NCBI GenBank assembly: GCA_030372985.1 | Contig: JAUCQB010000055.1 | Location: 1-64,000 of the forward strand | Reading direction: 5' to 3' | DNA: 64,000 bases | Source: Phycisphaerae bacterium | GTDB lineage: Bacteria > Planctomycetota > Phycisphaerae > UBA1845 > PWPN01 | Shown here: positions 6,736 through 17,107 of the stretch, one piece after another | Numbering within the stretch: the stretch's first letter is position 1 | Layout: the number at the start of each line of letters is the position of its first letter | Notes under the pieces: model-generated | Databases searched by the model: none | Seen by the model: only the letters and a program-made list of their open reading frames with translations | What the model was told of the DNA's origin: nothing | Translations under genes and position numbers: made by a program

Positions 6736-9363
6736 ATGATCAGCACGAATCTGAGCACGGGCCTGCCCGCCCTGGATCGGGTCCTCAAGGGCTTGCTGCC
6801 CGGTGACAACCTGGTATGGCGCGTCGACACGATAGACGACTACCGCGTCTTCCTCGAGCCCTTCTGCCGCAACGCGGTGTCCGCGGGCAAGCGGCTGGTC
6901 TATTACCGCTTCGCCGATCATGCCCCACTGGTACCCGCCGATTGCCCCGCGGAGATTCATGAACTACATCCTGAGGCCGGTTTCGAGAAGTTCATCAGTT
7001 CCATCCATGAGGTCGTGAAGTCCGCCCGCGGTCTGGGAGCCCACGTCTTCGACTGCCTGTCCGACCTGGCGGTGGACTGGAGCAGCGACCGGATGCTCAG
7101 CAACTTCTTCGTGCTCACCTGCCCCTACGTGTACGATGTCGAGGGGCTCGCCTATTTCCCGCTGTTGAAGAACTACCATTCGCCGCAGGCCGTGGCGACT
7201 ATCGCCAATACCACCCAGATTCTGATCGACATCTACCAACACCGCGATCGCTACTACCTGCACCCGATTAAGGTGCAACAACGCCACTCGCCGACCATGT
7301 ACATGCTCCACGCCTGGGAACCGCAGCAGGAAAGCTTCCGTCCGGTCAACGACAGCTCGACGATCGCCGAGATTCTCACCTCACGCCCCTGGAGCAGCAC
7401 GGAACATGGCATCGCGCGGCAGGGCGTGTGGGCGAGAGCCTTCCGCGAGGCCGAGGAACTGGTCGACCCGTCGCTCCAGAAGGCCTGTTCCCTGGAGGAG
7501 AAGAAGCAGCTTCACCACCGCCTGATGCGTATGCTCATCTCGCGCGACGAGCGGATACTGCCCCTGGCTGAAAAGCACCTCAACCCCGCCAAGATTCTGG
7601 AAATCCGCCGGCGCACCCTCGGAACGGGCTTGATCGGCGGCAAATCGGTCGGCATGCTCCTGTCACGAGCCATACTGGAACAGAGCGACCCCAGGTGGAG
7701 CCGGCGCCTCGAGGTGCACGACTCGTTCTACATCGGCTCCGACGTGTTCTACACGTACCTGGTCCAGAACGGCGTCTGGTGGCTCCGCGAGAAGCAGAAA
7801 AACCCGCAGAACTTCCTCGAAGGCTCGGAGGAAGCCCGCCGCCGGATCATCACCGGCAATTTCTCCGAGGAAACACAAAAGGAATTCGCCGACATGCTCG
7901 ACTACTTCGGGCAGTCGCCGATCATCGTGCGGTCGAGCAGTCTGCTGGAGGATGCCTACGGCAACGCGTTTGCCGGCAAGTATGAAAGCCTGTTCTGCGT
8001 CAACCAGGGCTCTCGCGACAAGCGGCTGGCCGATTTCATGTCCGCCGTCCGGACGATCTACGCCAGCACCATGAGCGAGAAGGCCCTGCAATACAGAGCC
8101 CAGCGCGGCCTGCTCGAAAAAGACGAGCAGATGTCGCTCCTGGTGCAGCGGGTCTCCGGATCGCTGTACGGCAACCTGTTCTTCCCGCAAGTGGCGGGCG
8201 TGGGGCTGTCCTACAACCCGTACGTGTGGCACGAGGACATCGACCCCAAGGCAGGAATGCTCCGCCTGGTCTTCGGCCTGGGCACCCGGGCCGTGGACCG
8301 CTCGGATGACGACTATACCCGCGTGGTTGCGCTCAACGCCCCCGGGCGCCGGCCGGAGGCGGGCATCGACCAGGTGCGCCGTTACACCCAGCGCAAGGTC
8401 GATGGACTCGACCTGGCGGCAAACCAGCTCGTTGCCAACGACTTCGTGGATGTCATCCGACAGAGCAGCGACATTCCGCTGCGAATCTTTGCCTCGCGAG
8501 ACAGCGAGCTCGACCGCATGGCCGCCGAGACGGGACGCAAGGACATCTTTCCGTGGATCCTGACGTTTGACCATCTGCTCTCGGAAACACCCTTCGTGTC
8601 CGACATGCGCGAGATGGTCGCCACGCTGGAGAAAGCCTACGCCTGCCCGGTGGACATCGAGTTCACGGCCAATTTCCACGAAGATGACGAGTACAAGATC
8701 AACCTGGTCCAGTGCCGGCCCCTCCAGGTGGCCGGCGGACGGGCGGACGAGGCGGCGGAGATGCCGGCAAAGATCGCCCCCCAGGACCTTATCGTCGAGG
8801 CCCGCGGCGCGGTGATCGGTCAGAGCCGTGCTGCCGACATCGACCGCCTCGTCTATGTCGTGCCATCCGTATACGGGCACCTGCCGATCCCCGAACGTTA
8901 CGCCGTGGCCCGGCTGATCGGGCGGCTGATGCACGCCGACGAGGAGCGACGCCCGGAACGCATCATGCTCCTCGGCCCCGGCCGCTGGGGCACCACCACG
9001 CCGTCGCTGGGCGTCCCGGTGTCATTTGCCGAAATCAACACCGTCTCGGTGCTGTGCGAGATCGTCGCCATGCGAGAGGATCTTGTCCCCGACGTCTCCC
9101 TGGGCACCCATTTCTTCAACGAACTCGTCGAGATGGACATCCTGTATCTCGCCCTCTTCCCCGGCCGCGAGGGCAACTCCCTGAACGAGGAGTTCTTCGA
9201 GAAGGCCCCGAACAAGCTGTCAAAGATCGTGCCGTCGGCGACCAACTGGGCCCACGTCGTCCGGGTCATCGACACGGCCGACCTGGGCGGCAAAGACCAG
9301 GTCCAGCTCAACGCCAACAACCTAATCCAGAAGGTGGTCTGCTATCGCAACCACAACCGGTGA
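6736..9363 (+). CDS. PEP/pyruvate-binding (PPDK_N) protein with a degenerate KaiC-like N-terminal domain
   Basis: 875 residues. Residues 1-200 resemble a KaiC/RecA-type domain (STGLPALDRVLKGLLPGDN...), but the Walker A loop is lost: the usual GxxGxGKT region reads LVWRVDTID. Residues about 290-660 form the ATP-grasp PEP/pyruvate-binding domain, with GTGLIGGKSVGM near 295, IIVRSSSLLEDAYGNAFAGKYE near 395 and LVQCRPLQV near 658. A C-terminal domain of about 190 residues carries GPGRWGTTTPSLGVPVSF. The phospho-histidine swivelling domain and TIM barrel of PEP synthase/PPDK are absent, so it is unlikely to be a complete PEP synthase. Function unknown. The ATG at 6736 follows AGAAGAGG. Confidence 0.8.
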   Translation: MISTNLSTGLPALDRVLKGLLPGDNLVWRVDTIDDYRVFLEPFCRNAVSAGKRLVYYRFADHAPLVPADCPAEIHELHPEAGFEKFISSIHEVVKSARGLGAHVFDCLSDLAVDWSSDRMLSNFFVLTCPYVYDVEGLAYFPLLKNYHSPQAVATIANTTQILIDIYQHRDRYYLHPIKVQQRHSPTMYMLHAWEPQQESFRPVNDSSTIAEILTSRPWSSTEHGIARQGVWARAFREAEELVDPSLQKACSLEEKKQLHHRLMRMLISRDERILPLAEKHLNPAKILEIRRRTLGTGLIGGKSVGMLLSRAILEQSDPRWSRRLEVHDSFYIGSDVFYTYLVQNGVWWLREKQKNPQNFLEGSEEARRRIITGNFSEETQKEFADMLDYFGQSPIIVRSSSLLEDAYGNAFAGKYESLFCVNQGSRDKRLADFMSAVRTIYASTMSEKALQYRAQRGLLEKDEQMSLLVQRVSGSLYGNLFFPQVAGVGLSYNPYVWHEDIDPKAGMLRLVFGLGTRAVDRSDDDYTRVVALNAPGRRPEAGIDQVRRYTQRKVDGLDLAANQLVANDFVDVIRQSSDIPLRIFASRDSELDRMAAETGRKDIFPWILTFDHLLSETPFVSDMREMVATLEKAYACPVDIEFTANFHEDDEYKINLVQCRPLQVAGGRADEAAEMPAKIAPQDLIVEARGAVIGQSRAADIDRLVYVVPSVYGHLPIPERYAVARLIGRLMHADEERRPERIMLLGPGRWGTTTPSLGVPVSFAEINTVSVLCEIVAMREDLVPDVSLGTHFFNELVEMDILYLALFPGREGNSLNEEFFEKAPNKLSKIVPSATNWAHVVRVIDTADLGGKDQVQLNANNLIQKVVCYRNHNR

Positions 9364-9428
9364 AGCCAGCCGCCCCGCCGCAGGAACGCATAGGCTGTCT
9401 CAGCAGAATCCGGAATCTCCGAACAACG

Positions 9429-9466
9429 AACCGGCCCTGCCCGCCGATGAGCGAGCAGGACCGGTT
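9429..9466. terminator. Convergent hairpin between the PPDK_N gene and gdhA
   Basis: 12-bp stem AACCGGCCCTGC/GCAGGACCGGTT with one mismatch and a 14-nt loop, between two convergent genes. There is no T tract on either side. Confidence 0.45.
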
Positions 9467-9498
9467 GAAGTTGAACAAACCTGCGGATCAAACGGCGA

Positions 9499-11067
<1,569 letters not shown>

Positions 11068-11083
11068 ATAACCTGGTGCCACC

Positions 11084-11992
11084 ATGAACCTGGATACCCT
11101 GCGAGTCTTTTGCGACGTGGTCCGATGCCGAAGCTTCTCCCGCGGTTCAGCCATGAACCGCATTTCCCAGTCCGCCGCCAGCCAGGCCATCCACCAGATC
11201 GAGCGGCACCTGGAGATCCAACTGATCGATCGCACCAAGCGTCCTTTCCTCCTCACGCCGGAAGGCCATGTGTACTACGAGGGCGTCCGCCAGGTGTTGG
11301 AAAGCTACGATGCCCTGGAGTCGCAGGTACGTTCCATGCGCAAGGAGGTGGCCGGACAGGTGCGGGTCGCGGCCATTTACTCCGTGGGCCTGCACGACAT
11401 GAGCCAGGCCATGCAGGACTTCATGCGACGATACCCCAAGGCCAAGGTCCGGCTCGAGTTCCTGCATCCCAACAAGGTCTACGACGCGGTACTCAACGAG
11501 CAAGTGGATATCGGGATCATCTCATATCCCACGGCGATGCGCGGCCTGACGGTCATCCCCTTGCGCACGGAGAATATGGTTCTGGTCTGCAAGCCGGGAC
11601 ACCGTCTGGCGAGTATGAAGCGGGTGACCATCGGCCAGCTTCGCGGCGAGAACTTCATCGGGTTCGACCGCGAGCTGATCATCCGCCGCGAGTTGGATCG
11701 GTTTTTCCGGGAAAACCAGGTCAACGTCAACGTGGTCATGGAGTTTGACAATATCGAGACCATCAAGCAGGCCGTGGAAATCGGGTCCGGGATCAGCATT
11801 CTACCCGAACCGACCGTCAGAAAAGAGATTCGTTCGGGCGCGCTGCTAGCCGTGCCGCTGTCGATTCGCAAGCTTCGCAGGCCGATCGGCATCATCCACC
11901 GCCAGCGCAAAATGTTCACACCCGCCATCGCAAGGCTGATCGAGCTGCTCAAATCCATGAAAACCGAAGAAGGTCAGACCGAGGAGCCGTGA
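11084..11992 (+). CDS. LysR-family transcriptional regulator
   Basis: 302 residues with an N-terminal winged helix-turn-helix (MNLDTLRVFCDVVRCRSFSRGSA... QSAASQAIHQIERHL) and a C-terminal periplasmic-binding-like effector domain ending near IGIIHRQRKMFTPAIARLIELL. LysR proteins usually control a divergent neighbour and themselves; here that neighbour is gdhA, so a role in nitrogen or glutamate control is a reasonable inference. The effector is unknown. The start at 11084 matches the family N-terminus; only a weak GGTG precedes it. Confidence 0.92.
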   Translation: MNLDTLRVFCDVVRCRSFSRGSAMNRISQSAASQAIHQIERHLEIQLIDRTKRPFLLTPEGHVYYEGVRQVLESYDALESQVRSMRKEVAGQVRVAAIYSVGLHDMSQAMQDFMRRYPKAKVRLEFLHPNKVYDAVLNEQVDIGIISYPTAMRGLTVIPLRTENMVLVCKPGHRLASMKRVTIGQLRGENFIGFDRELIIRRELDRFFRENQVNVNVVMEFDNIETIKQAVEIGSGISILPEPTVRKEIRSGALLAVPLSIRKLRRPIGIIHRQRKMFTPAIARLIELLKSMKTEEGQTEEP

Positions 11993-12037
11993 CCTCGGCT
12001 TCGCAATGTTTGCGGTCTCCGGGTGTCGCCCAGGCGC

Positions 12038-12070
12038 AAAAAAATGCCCCGCGACGGCTGCCGCGGGGCA
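12038..12070 (-). terminator. Rho-independent terminator of the first PEP-CTERM gene
   Basis: Perfect 9-bp stem TGCCCCGCG/CGCGGGGCA with an 8-nt loop. On the minus strand it is followed by a run of seven T. Confidence 0.88.
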
Positions 12071-12099
12071 CTTGAAAACCGGGGGAGAGAGAATCAACT

Positions 12100-12711
12100 T
12101 CATCGCCGGCGCAACAAGAGGGACCCGAGGGCCAGGAGGATAAGCGAGGCCGGCTCCGGTGTCGGAATCTGCTCGGTGCAGAACTCCACGGATCCGGCGA
12201 ACGATACCACCAGGCCAAACTGGCCCGATCCGCCGACCGGAATCGGCGTGCCGGCATAGTAGTCCACCGAACCGAGCCAGCCGGTGCCGCCGTTCGGGAG
12301 CGGTTGGCCGCCTACCGGCTGGGTGATCTGCGAGCTCCAATCCGGCGGAGCGACCACGCCGACAATGCTGAACGTCTTGTTCATGCCAATATCGATGTGG
12401 TAGTCCGTCCACGTGAAGTCGGTGAAATTGTCGACTGTCTCGACGATCCAGACGATGGGGTCTTCCGGGGTGTCCGTGGTGAAGTCGCCCACGACGTGCG
12501 CGGGGTACGTGAATTGGTCGCCACGCAGGTCCAATCGGTACTCCGCGATCGCGCCCGCACTCTCGTCGATGACCTGCCACGAACCGTCGGTCGCGGCATC
12601 CATCACGATGGCACCATCCCCATCATCCGCGCAGTTCCACGAGATGATTCTGGCCTGGGCGGTCGTCGCCGCCAAAATCAGCGCCACCCCGATCACAAAC
12701 CTGTTCTTCAT
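12100..12711 (-). CDS. PEP-CTERM sorting-domain protein
   Basis: 203 residues with a signal peptide (MKNRFVIGVALILAATTAQA) and a C-terminal tripartite signal: PTPEPAS, a hydrophobic segment, then LLLRRR. Such proteins are exported, cut by an exosortase and retained at the surface. The middle holds FTDFTWTDYHIDIGMNKTFSIVG, which resembles the WTDFHxDL segment of the two PEP-CTERM genes upstream, so it is probably a distant paralogue. The function of the body is unknown. A strong terminator follows and a structured leader precedes it. Confidence 0.85.
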   Translation of the reverse strand: MKNRFVIGVALILAATTAQARIISWNCADDGDGAIVMDAATDGSWQVIDESAGAIAEYRLDLRGDQFTYPAHVVGDFTTDTPEDPIVWIVETVDNFTDFTWTDYHIDIGMNKTFSIVGVVAPPDWSSQITQPVGGQPLPNGGTGWLGSVDYYAGTPIPVGGSGQFGLVVSFAGSVEFCTEQIPTPEPASLILLALGSLLLRRR

Positions 12712-13441
12712 GCTATCTCCTCCATTTCTACCCTAGCGGGTTCTCAACGGACAACCTGCCCACGTAGCGCAGCTCCGCTCATCCGCACACGCATAGCCAC
12801 GGCTCCGCCTCCACGCGGCAAGCCAATGACTGCACTTGACATATGTGCATATGAACTTTTCCCCGCCCGCAGAATGTACGCTCGAAGCTGCACCTCTGAC
12901 GTGCGAGTCCCGCTCTCCCTGGATCGTGCTCAGAGTATAACATGGTGACCGCCGCCGCTGGAAGCGAAAAATAAGCATAATCACCGATTTCTTGCCATTT
13001 TCTGAAACCGCAGTCTGGCTTTTCACCGCCGGAGCGCCTGTAGCGAAAACGGGCACCGATTCTGACAAGCTCTGAGGCGATAATCGAGAATCCTTAAAAC
13101 TTATAAGAGATCATCTGTATCATATGAAGAACTATACCTGGATGTGCCCTGATGAAAACATAGCCCACAGCGCCACGTCTGTGCGTTATTTGATTGCGGC
13201 ACAGATCTTTATCTCCGGAACAGGGCGTGCTGCGGCGCGGCTGCCAACAGCGGCGGTCGTCGGTGTCAAGCATATCGCCGACATCCGACAAGACCTGATT
13301 GGGCACGGAATAATCCGAAAGAACAGTAGGTTGCTAACTGACCCGAATGAAGCGCAGTGGCCAGCTTGGACGTAACTCCGGCCTCGTCGGCCGCGACGGG
13401 GCGAGGGCCTCGCCGTCGGCAGGGGCGCCATTGCACCGCGC
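12712..13441. other. Leader and spacer upstream of the first PEP-CTERM gene
   Basis: No gene is supported. The region holds the leader element at 12887-12920, a TATACT box on the minus strand at 12934-12939 and otherwise unremarkable sequence. The terminator of the next minus-strand gene lies at its right edge. Confidence 0.5.
12887..12939 (-). promoter_or_regulatory. PEP-CTERM leader element, copy 1
   Basis: Read on the minus strand: a TATACT -10 box (12939-12934), then a purine-rich GGGAGAGCGGG, then a GCAC-GTCAGAG-GTGC hairpin. The hairpin begins 27 bases from the -10 box. Copies 2 and 3 upstream of the next two genes have the same order and nearly the same spacing. Confidence 0.5.
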
Positions 13442-13472
13442 AAAAAAGTGCCCCACCAAGAGTGGGGCACTT
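13442..13472 (-). terminator. Rho-independent terminator of the second PEP-CTERM gene
   Basis: Perfect 11-bp stem AAGTGCCCCAC/GTGGGGCACTT with a 5-nt loop, followed by T residues on the minus strand. Confidence 0.88.
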
Positions 13473-13500
13473 ATCGTCTTCATCGAAAACAAGAACCCGC

Positions 13501-14175
13501 TCAGCGACGGCGGAGCAACAAGCCCCCAAGCGCCAGCAACAGCAGCGAGGCTGGCTCGGGCGTCGGAGTCTCCTTCAGCGTGAACACCGTATACGGTTCA
13601 TCATCCGTCTTCGACACGACGCGGATCACCAAATTGCCATCAAAGGGCCCGTCGCCCGGATACCACACGCTGTTGTTCGGCACGACGGCATCCGTATTGT
13701 TCGGACCGCGGCCAAAGCCATCAACACTGAAGCTCTTGTTGTCGGCCGAGAAAACCTGGTTGTCCAGCGGCGACGTGGTGAAGAAAAAGCCAGGACCATG
13801 CTCGAACCAAGCATCTCCCGAATCCATCAGGTCGAAATGGAAATCAGTCCAGTCCACGCCCGTGGTGTTCGTGATAATCTCATCCTGGATGACGATGCGG
13901 GTGATCGTCGATGGGCCGATCTGCATGAACGTGATCGGGATGGTGGGGAATTGACCGAACTCATCCGGGCCCTGAGTGAATTGGGCCGACTTCTGAATGA
14001 AGATGGTGCTTGCCGTCGGTGGCGATGCGGAAGGAATCCAGATGTCCACCAAACCATCAAACCTGCCGTCCCAAGTGGCCTGCCATCCCGTGTTGTCCAG
14101 TGGTACGAGACCCGCGTTTGCGGACGACACAACCAAGAGAGCTGCTGCCGCTGCCAATGAGAGGGTGCTTTTCAT
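13501..14175 (-). CDS. PEP-CTERM protein, tandem paralogue A
   Basis: 224 residues: signal peptide (about 1-21, ending SSANA), a beta-rich body, and a C-terminal TPEPASLLLLALGGLLLRRR sorting signal. The body is clearly related to the protein encoded at 14780-15427, sharing QGPDEFG-FPTIPITF, STITxIVI, TGVxWTDFHxDL and FKTSPLD-type blocks, so the two arose by tandem duplication. No known domain is recognised. A long structured leader lies upstream and its own terminator downstream, so it is probably a single-gene unit. Confidence 0.87.
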   Translation of the reverse strand: MKSTLSLAAAAALLVVSSANAGLVPLDNTGWQATWDGRFDGLVDIWIPSASPPTASTIFIQKSAQFTQGPDEFGQFPTIPITFMQIGPSTITRIVIQDEIITNTTGVDWTDFHFDLMDSGDAWFEHGPGFFFTTSPLDNQVFSADNKSFSVDGFGRGPNNTDAVVPNNSVWYPGDGPFDGNLVIRVVSKTDDEPYTVFTLKETPTPEPASLLLLALGGLLLRRR

Positions 14176-14331
14176 ATTCGCCTCCTGCCTTTCCTCTTCT
14201 GACGCGCCCGGAGCGGATCCCGAGATGCTCTCGCCGCATGCCCAAACGCGCTTTTCTGCAGGCGTGACTCAGCACATCTGTGCGGCCACTACCTGCTGGC
14301 CTTTTTCCGTTCCTTTCCGTTTGCGATGAGG

Positions 14332-14405
14332 GCTACACAACAGACGTGCAGCTCTCCCCCTCTCTCCACATGCCGCAGGTTAGTCGATTCTCGTTTCCGA
14401 GTCAA
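14332..14405 (-). promoter_or_regulatory. Promoter plus PEP-CTERM leader element, copy 2
   Basis: On the minus strand: TTGACT (14405-14400), a 17-bp spacer, TAACCT (14382-14377), then the purine tract GTGGAGAGAGGGGGAGAG and a GCTGCAC-GTCTGTT-GTGTAGC hairpin (14352-14332). The hairpin begins 25 bases from the -10 box. A strongly A/T-rich stretch at about 14406-14445 upstream of the -35 could act as an UP element. Confidence 0.55.
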
Positions 14406-14722
14406 GGTTTTTTTGTTTTCTTTCAAGTTTTTTTCTTAGTCATCACCGCCTGGCCGAGCCGAGCCACTTAGGGATTATCTCCGATGCTATGATGTTTCAG
14501 TCACCTGGACCAGATCAAACATCTAAGTTCTTTTTGCGAAAGGTATTACATCATTCCTGCGGATGTCAAAGGCTTCCAACTGGTCGGCCGATTCGTCACC
14601 CTGATGCCGTCAAAGAATAGGGTTTTCACCCTATTCATGCTTAAACTGATCGACCCTTGACTGCGGTCGGGAACAAAAGCGGCGATGGCATCAAGGACTG
14701 CGGAAAAACCGTAAAAACGAGC
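14406..14722. other. Intergenic spacer between tandem PEP-CTERM genes
   Basis: Apart from the A/T-rich block next to the copy 2 promoter, nothing recognisable is visible. Base composition is lower in GC than in the flanking genes. Confidence 0.4.
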
Positions 14723-14746
14723 GTGCCCCGCCCGGCGGCGAGGCAC
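14723..14746 (-). terminator. Probable terminator of PEP-CTERM paralogue B
   Basis: 10-bp stem GTGCCCCGCC/GGCGAGGCAC with one mismatch and a 4-nt loop. On the minus strand it is followed, after four bases, by a short T run. Confidence 0.6.
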
Positions 14747-14779
14747 TGCATCTGGTTCCTGTATCACACGGAATAACGC

Positions 14780-15427
14780 TCAACGGCGGCGCAACAGCAG
14801 CACACCGAGCGCAGCAAACAGCAGCGAGGCCGGCTCGGGCGTCGGCGTCTCCTTGAGCGTGAAAAGCGTGTAGGGCGCTGCTGATTTCGACGTGACGTGG
14901 ATCACCAGATCGCCGCCGTCGACTCCGATTCCCGGTTGCCACACGTCTTCGTCGTACACAATCCCGTTGGTAGTCAAACCATCGACCGAGAAGCTCATGT
15001 CATCGCTGCCCCAAGACTGGCTATCCAGCGGCGAGGTCTTGAAGAACCAGCCTGAATCATGAATGAACCATGCCTCTCCGTGGTCTATCAGATCCCAATG
15101 GAAATCAGTCCAGTTGACGCCCGTCGAGTTCGTGATGGTCTCGTCAAGTATCACGATCTTGGTAATCGTCGATTGCCCGATCTGCCAGAAAGTGATGGGA
15201 ATCGTGGGGAAATGACCGAACTCGTCGGGTCCTTGAATGAACTCGGCCGTCTTGTGGATGTAAACGGCGTCAGCGTCCTCCGACTCAACCGTGATATTCA
15301 GATACGGGTCCAGTCCGCTGTCCCAGACGGCCTGCCATCCCGAGTTCCCCAGCGGTATGGTCGTCGCATTCGCAAGCGACGCACCCATGAACACGAACGC
15401 TACTGCCGTCAAAAAGCTCCTCTTCAT
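14780..15427 (-). CDS. PEP-CTERM protein, tandem paralogue B
   Basis: 215 residues with a signal peptide (MKRSFLTAVAFVFMGASLANA) and a C-terminal TPEPASLLFAALGVLLLRRR signal. It is a close paralogue of the protein encoded at 13501-14175 across the whole body. The shared segment around WTDFHWDLIDHGEAWF suggests a common fold, which I cannot name. The ATG at 15427 has AGGAGG immediately upstream. Confidence 0.87.
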   Translation of the reverse strand: MKRSFLTAVAFVFMGASLANATTIPLGNSGWQAVWDSGLDPYLNITVESEDADAVYIHKTAEFIQGPDEFGHFPTIPITFWQIGQSTITKIVILDETITNSTGVNWTDFHWDLIDHGEAWFIHDSGWFFKTSPLDSQSWGSDDMSFSVDGLTTNGIVYDEDVWQPGIGVDGGDLVIHVTSKSAAPYTLFTLKETPTPEPASLLFAALGVLLLRRR

Positions 15428-15591
15428 ACCTGCCTCCTATCCTGCTCTCTCTTTCTCAGCCTCGTCCGGAATCGTCATTCAGATGAGAACGCCGCGATCC
15501 CGAACACAAATACGCCAACGGCGCGCCGCCCACTGCAGGTGCGAACGCACATCTCCATGGCCTTGCCCACTCCGTTGAAGTTCCAACGGGA

Positions 15592-15666
15592 GCCGCACTC
15601 TTGACGTGTAGCTCTCTCCCTCTCTCCACGGTTATCGATACTACCGGATATCCGTCCCCGATGCAA
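15592..15666 (-). promoter_or_regulatory. Promoter plus PEP-CTERM leader element, copy 3
   Basis: On the minus strand: TTGCAT (15666-15661), 17-bp spacer, TAGTAT (15643-15638), then GTGGAGAGAGGGAGAGA and a GCTACAC-GTCAAGA-GTGCGGC hairpin (15612-15592). The hairpin begins 26 bases from the -10 box. The purine tract is almost identical to that of copy 2. Confidence 0.55.
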
Positions 15667-16073
15667 GAGTTTTTCTTGGATTCTGATGACGGTTAATCTG
15701 GAACAGGATCCGCTCTTTGTCTCATGTCGGCTCTGCTGCTCGGGATCGCCCGGCTTGTGGGTGATGCCGGCAGCGGGCCCGCTTATATTCCGCTAACACC
15801 TTTTAAAAGAACGACTTACGCGCCTGTTTCGCCCGCCGGCGGACGCGGGAGGCTGCAATATGTCCCGGAGACGAAACCCGGTGTGACCATTCCCCGCCGA
15901 GATCCTGGCCGGTGGGCCGAAAAACAATAATGGGAATAAGTCGACGGGGCAGGCGTCGACAGGTCGCCACAGCCTTGGATCTTGCTGCTTTGCCGCCTTG
16001 ACCGGGCAAGACAGGGGTCTGGCCTACGGCTCGCTTGTGCATCCCCGGCGGCTTGGGCTAAGCTGATTTCCGC
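15667..16073. other. Intergenic region upstream of miaA
   Basis: No gene, repeat or clear promoter is recognised between the leader promoter and the miaA start. Confidence 0.4.
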
Positions 16074-17033
16074 ATGACCACAGACTGCGTCCAACCCTCA
16101 CAGATAAGAGTGAACTTCCTGATCGGCTGCACGGCCAGCGGCAAAGGCCGCGTCGGCTTGGAGTTGGCCCGGCGTCTGGGGGGGGAGATCGTGTCGATGG
16201 ATTCCATGAAGATCTACCGGCGTATGGATATCGGAACCGCCAAGCCGTCCCGGGAGGCCCGAATCGAGATACCCCACCACCTGATTGACGTGGTGGAACC
16301 CAGCGAGCCATATAGCCTGGCTCGCTACGTTGAGGAGGCTGACCGGGCGATTCGCGACATTGCGGCCAGGGGCAAGCCGGTTCTGGCGGTGGGCGGCACA
16401 ATGCTGTACGTGCGGGGGCTCACCGCGGGGGTCTTCGAGGGCCCCGGAGCCGATCCTGAGTTCAGACGAGGCCTCCGCGAGCGGGCTGCCCGCGACGGGA
16501 CGCCGGCCCTGCACGCAGCATTGGCCCGGGTGGATCCCAAGGCCGCCGAACGAATCCACGTCAATGACCTTCGTCGAATCGAGCGTGCCCTGGAGGTCTA
16601 TCACCTGACCGGCGTGCCGATCAGCAAACTGCAACAACAGTGGGACCGGCCAACGAATCGCTACGACTGCCGCATCGTCGCCCTTCGTCTCCTCAAGGAG
16701 GAGGCCAATCGACGCATCAATGCCCGGGTCCATCGGATGGTCGATGCCGGGCTGGTGGACGAGGTCAGGGCATTACTGGCAGAGCCCGGCGGGATTGGAC
16801 CCCAGGCCGCCCAAGCAGTCGGATATGCGGAAATCATCGCCCACCTGCAGAGCCACCTGAGCCTCGCCGATGCCGTCGAGCGAATTAAAATCAACTCGCG
16901 ACACCTGGCCAAGCATCAGCGAACCTGGATGCGCCGAATGCCCGGAATCAGGTGGCTGGATGTACTCGAGAATGACACGGCCGAACAGGTCGCCGACCGC
17001 GTGCTCCAGGCATGGGTTCATCCGGCCGCTTGA
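16074..17033 (+). CDS. miaA: tRNA dimethylallyltransferase
   Basis: 319 residues. It transfers a dimethylallyl group to A37 of tRNAs that read UNN codons. Family motifs include the P-loop GCTASGKG (18-25), SMDSMKIYRRMDIGTAKPS (normally DSxQxYxGLDIGTAKP), PHHLIDVVEP, VGGTMLYVRGL, NDLRRIERALEVYHLTG and RHLAKHQRTWMRR near the end. The residue after the P-loop lysine is glycine instead of the usual Ser/Thr, which is an oddity rather than evidence of decay. The start ATG is followed directly by conserved sequence. Confidence 0.94.
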   Translation: MTTDCVQPSQIRVNFLIGCTASGKGRVGLELARRLGGEIVSMDSMKIYRRMDIGTAKPSREARIEIPHHLIDVVEPSEPYSLARYVEEADRAIRDIAARGKPVLAVGGTMLYVRGLTAGVFEGPGADPEFRRGLRERAARDGTPALHAALARVDPKAAERIHVNDLRRIERALEVYHLTGVPISKLQQQWDRPTNRYDCRIVALRLLKEEANRRINARVHRMVDAGLVDEVRALLAEPGGIGPQAAQAVGYAEIIAHLQSHLSLADAVERIKINSRHLAKHQRTWMRRMPGIRWLDVLENDTAEQVADRVLQAWVHPAA

Positions 17034-17107
17034 TACGCTGCTACCACACGTCCTTCAATCGAAGTTGATATCGAGGACGGGGTTGCTCGCCGCTGCTCGT
17101 TGTGGGA

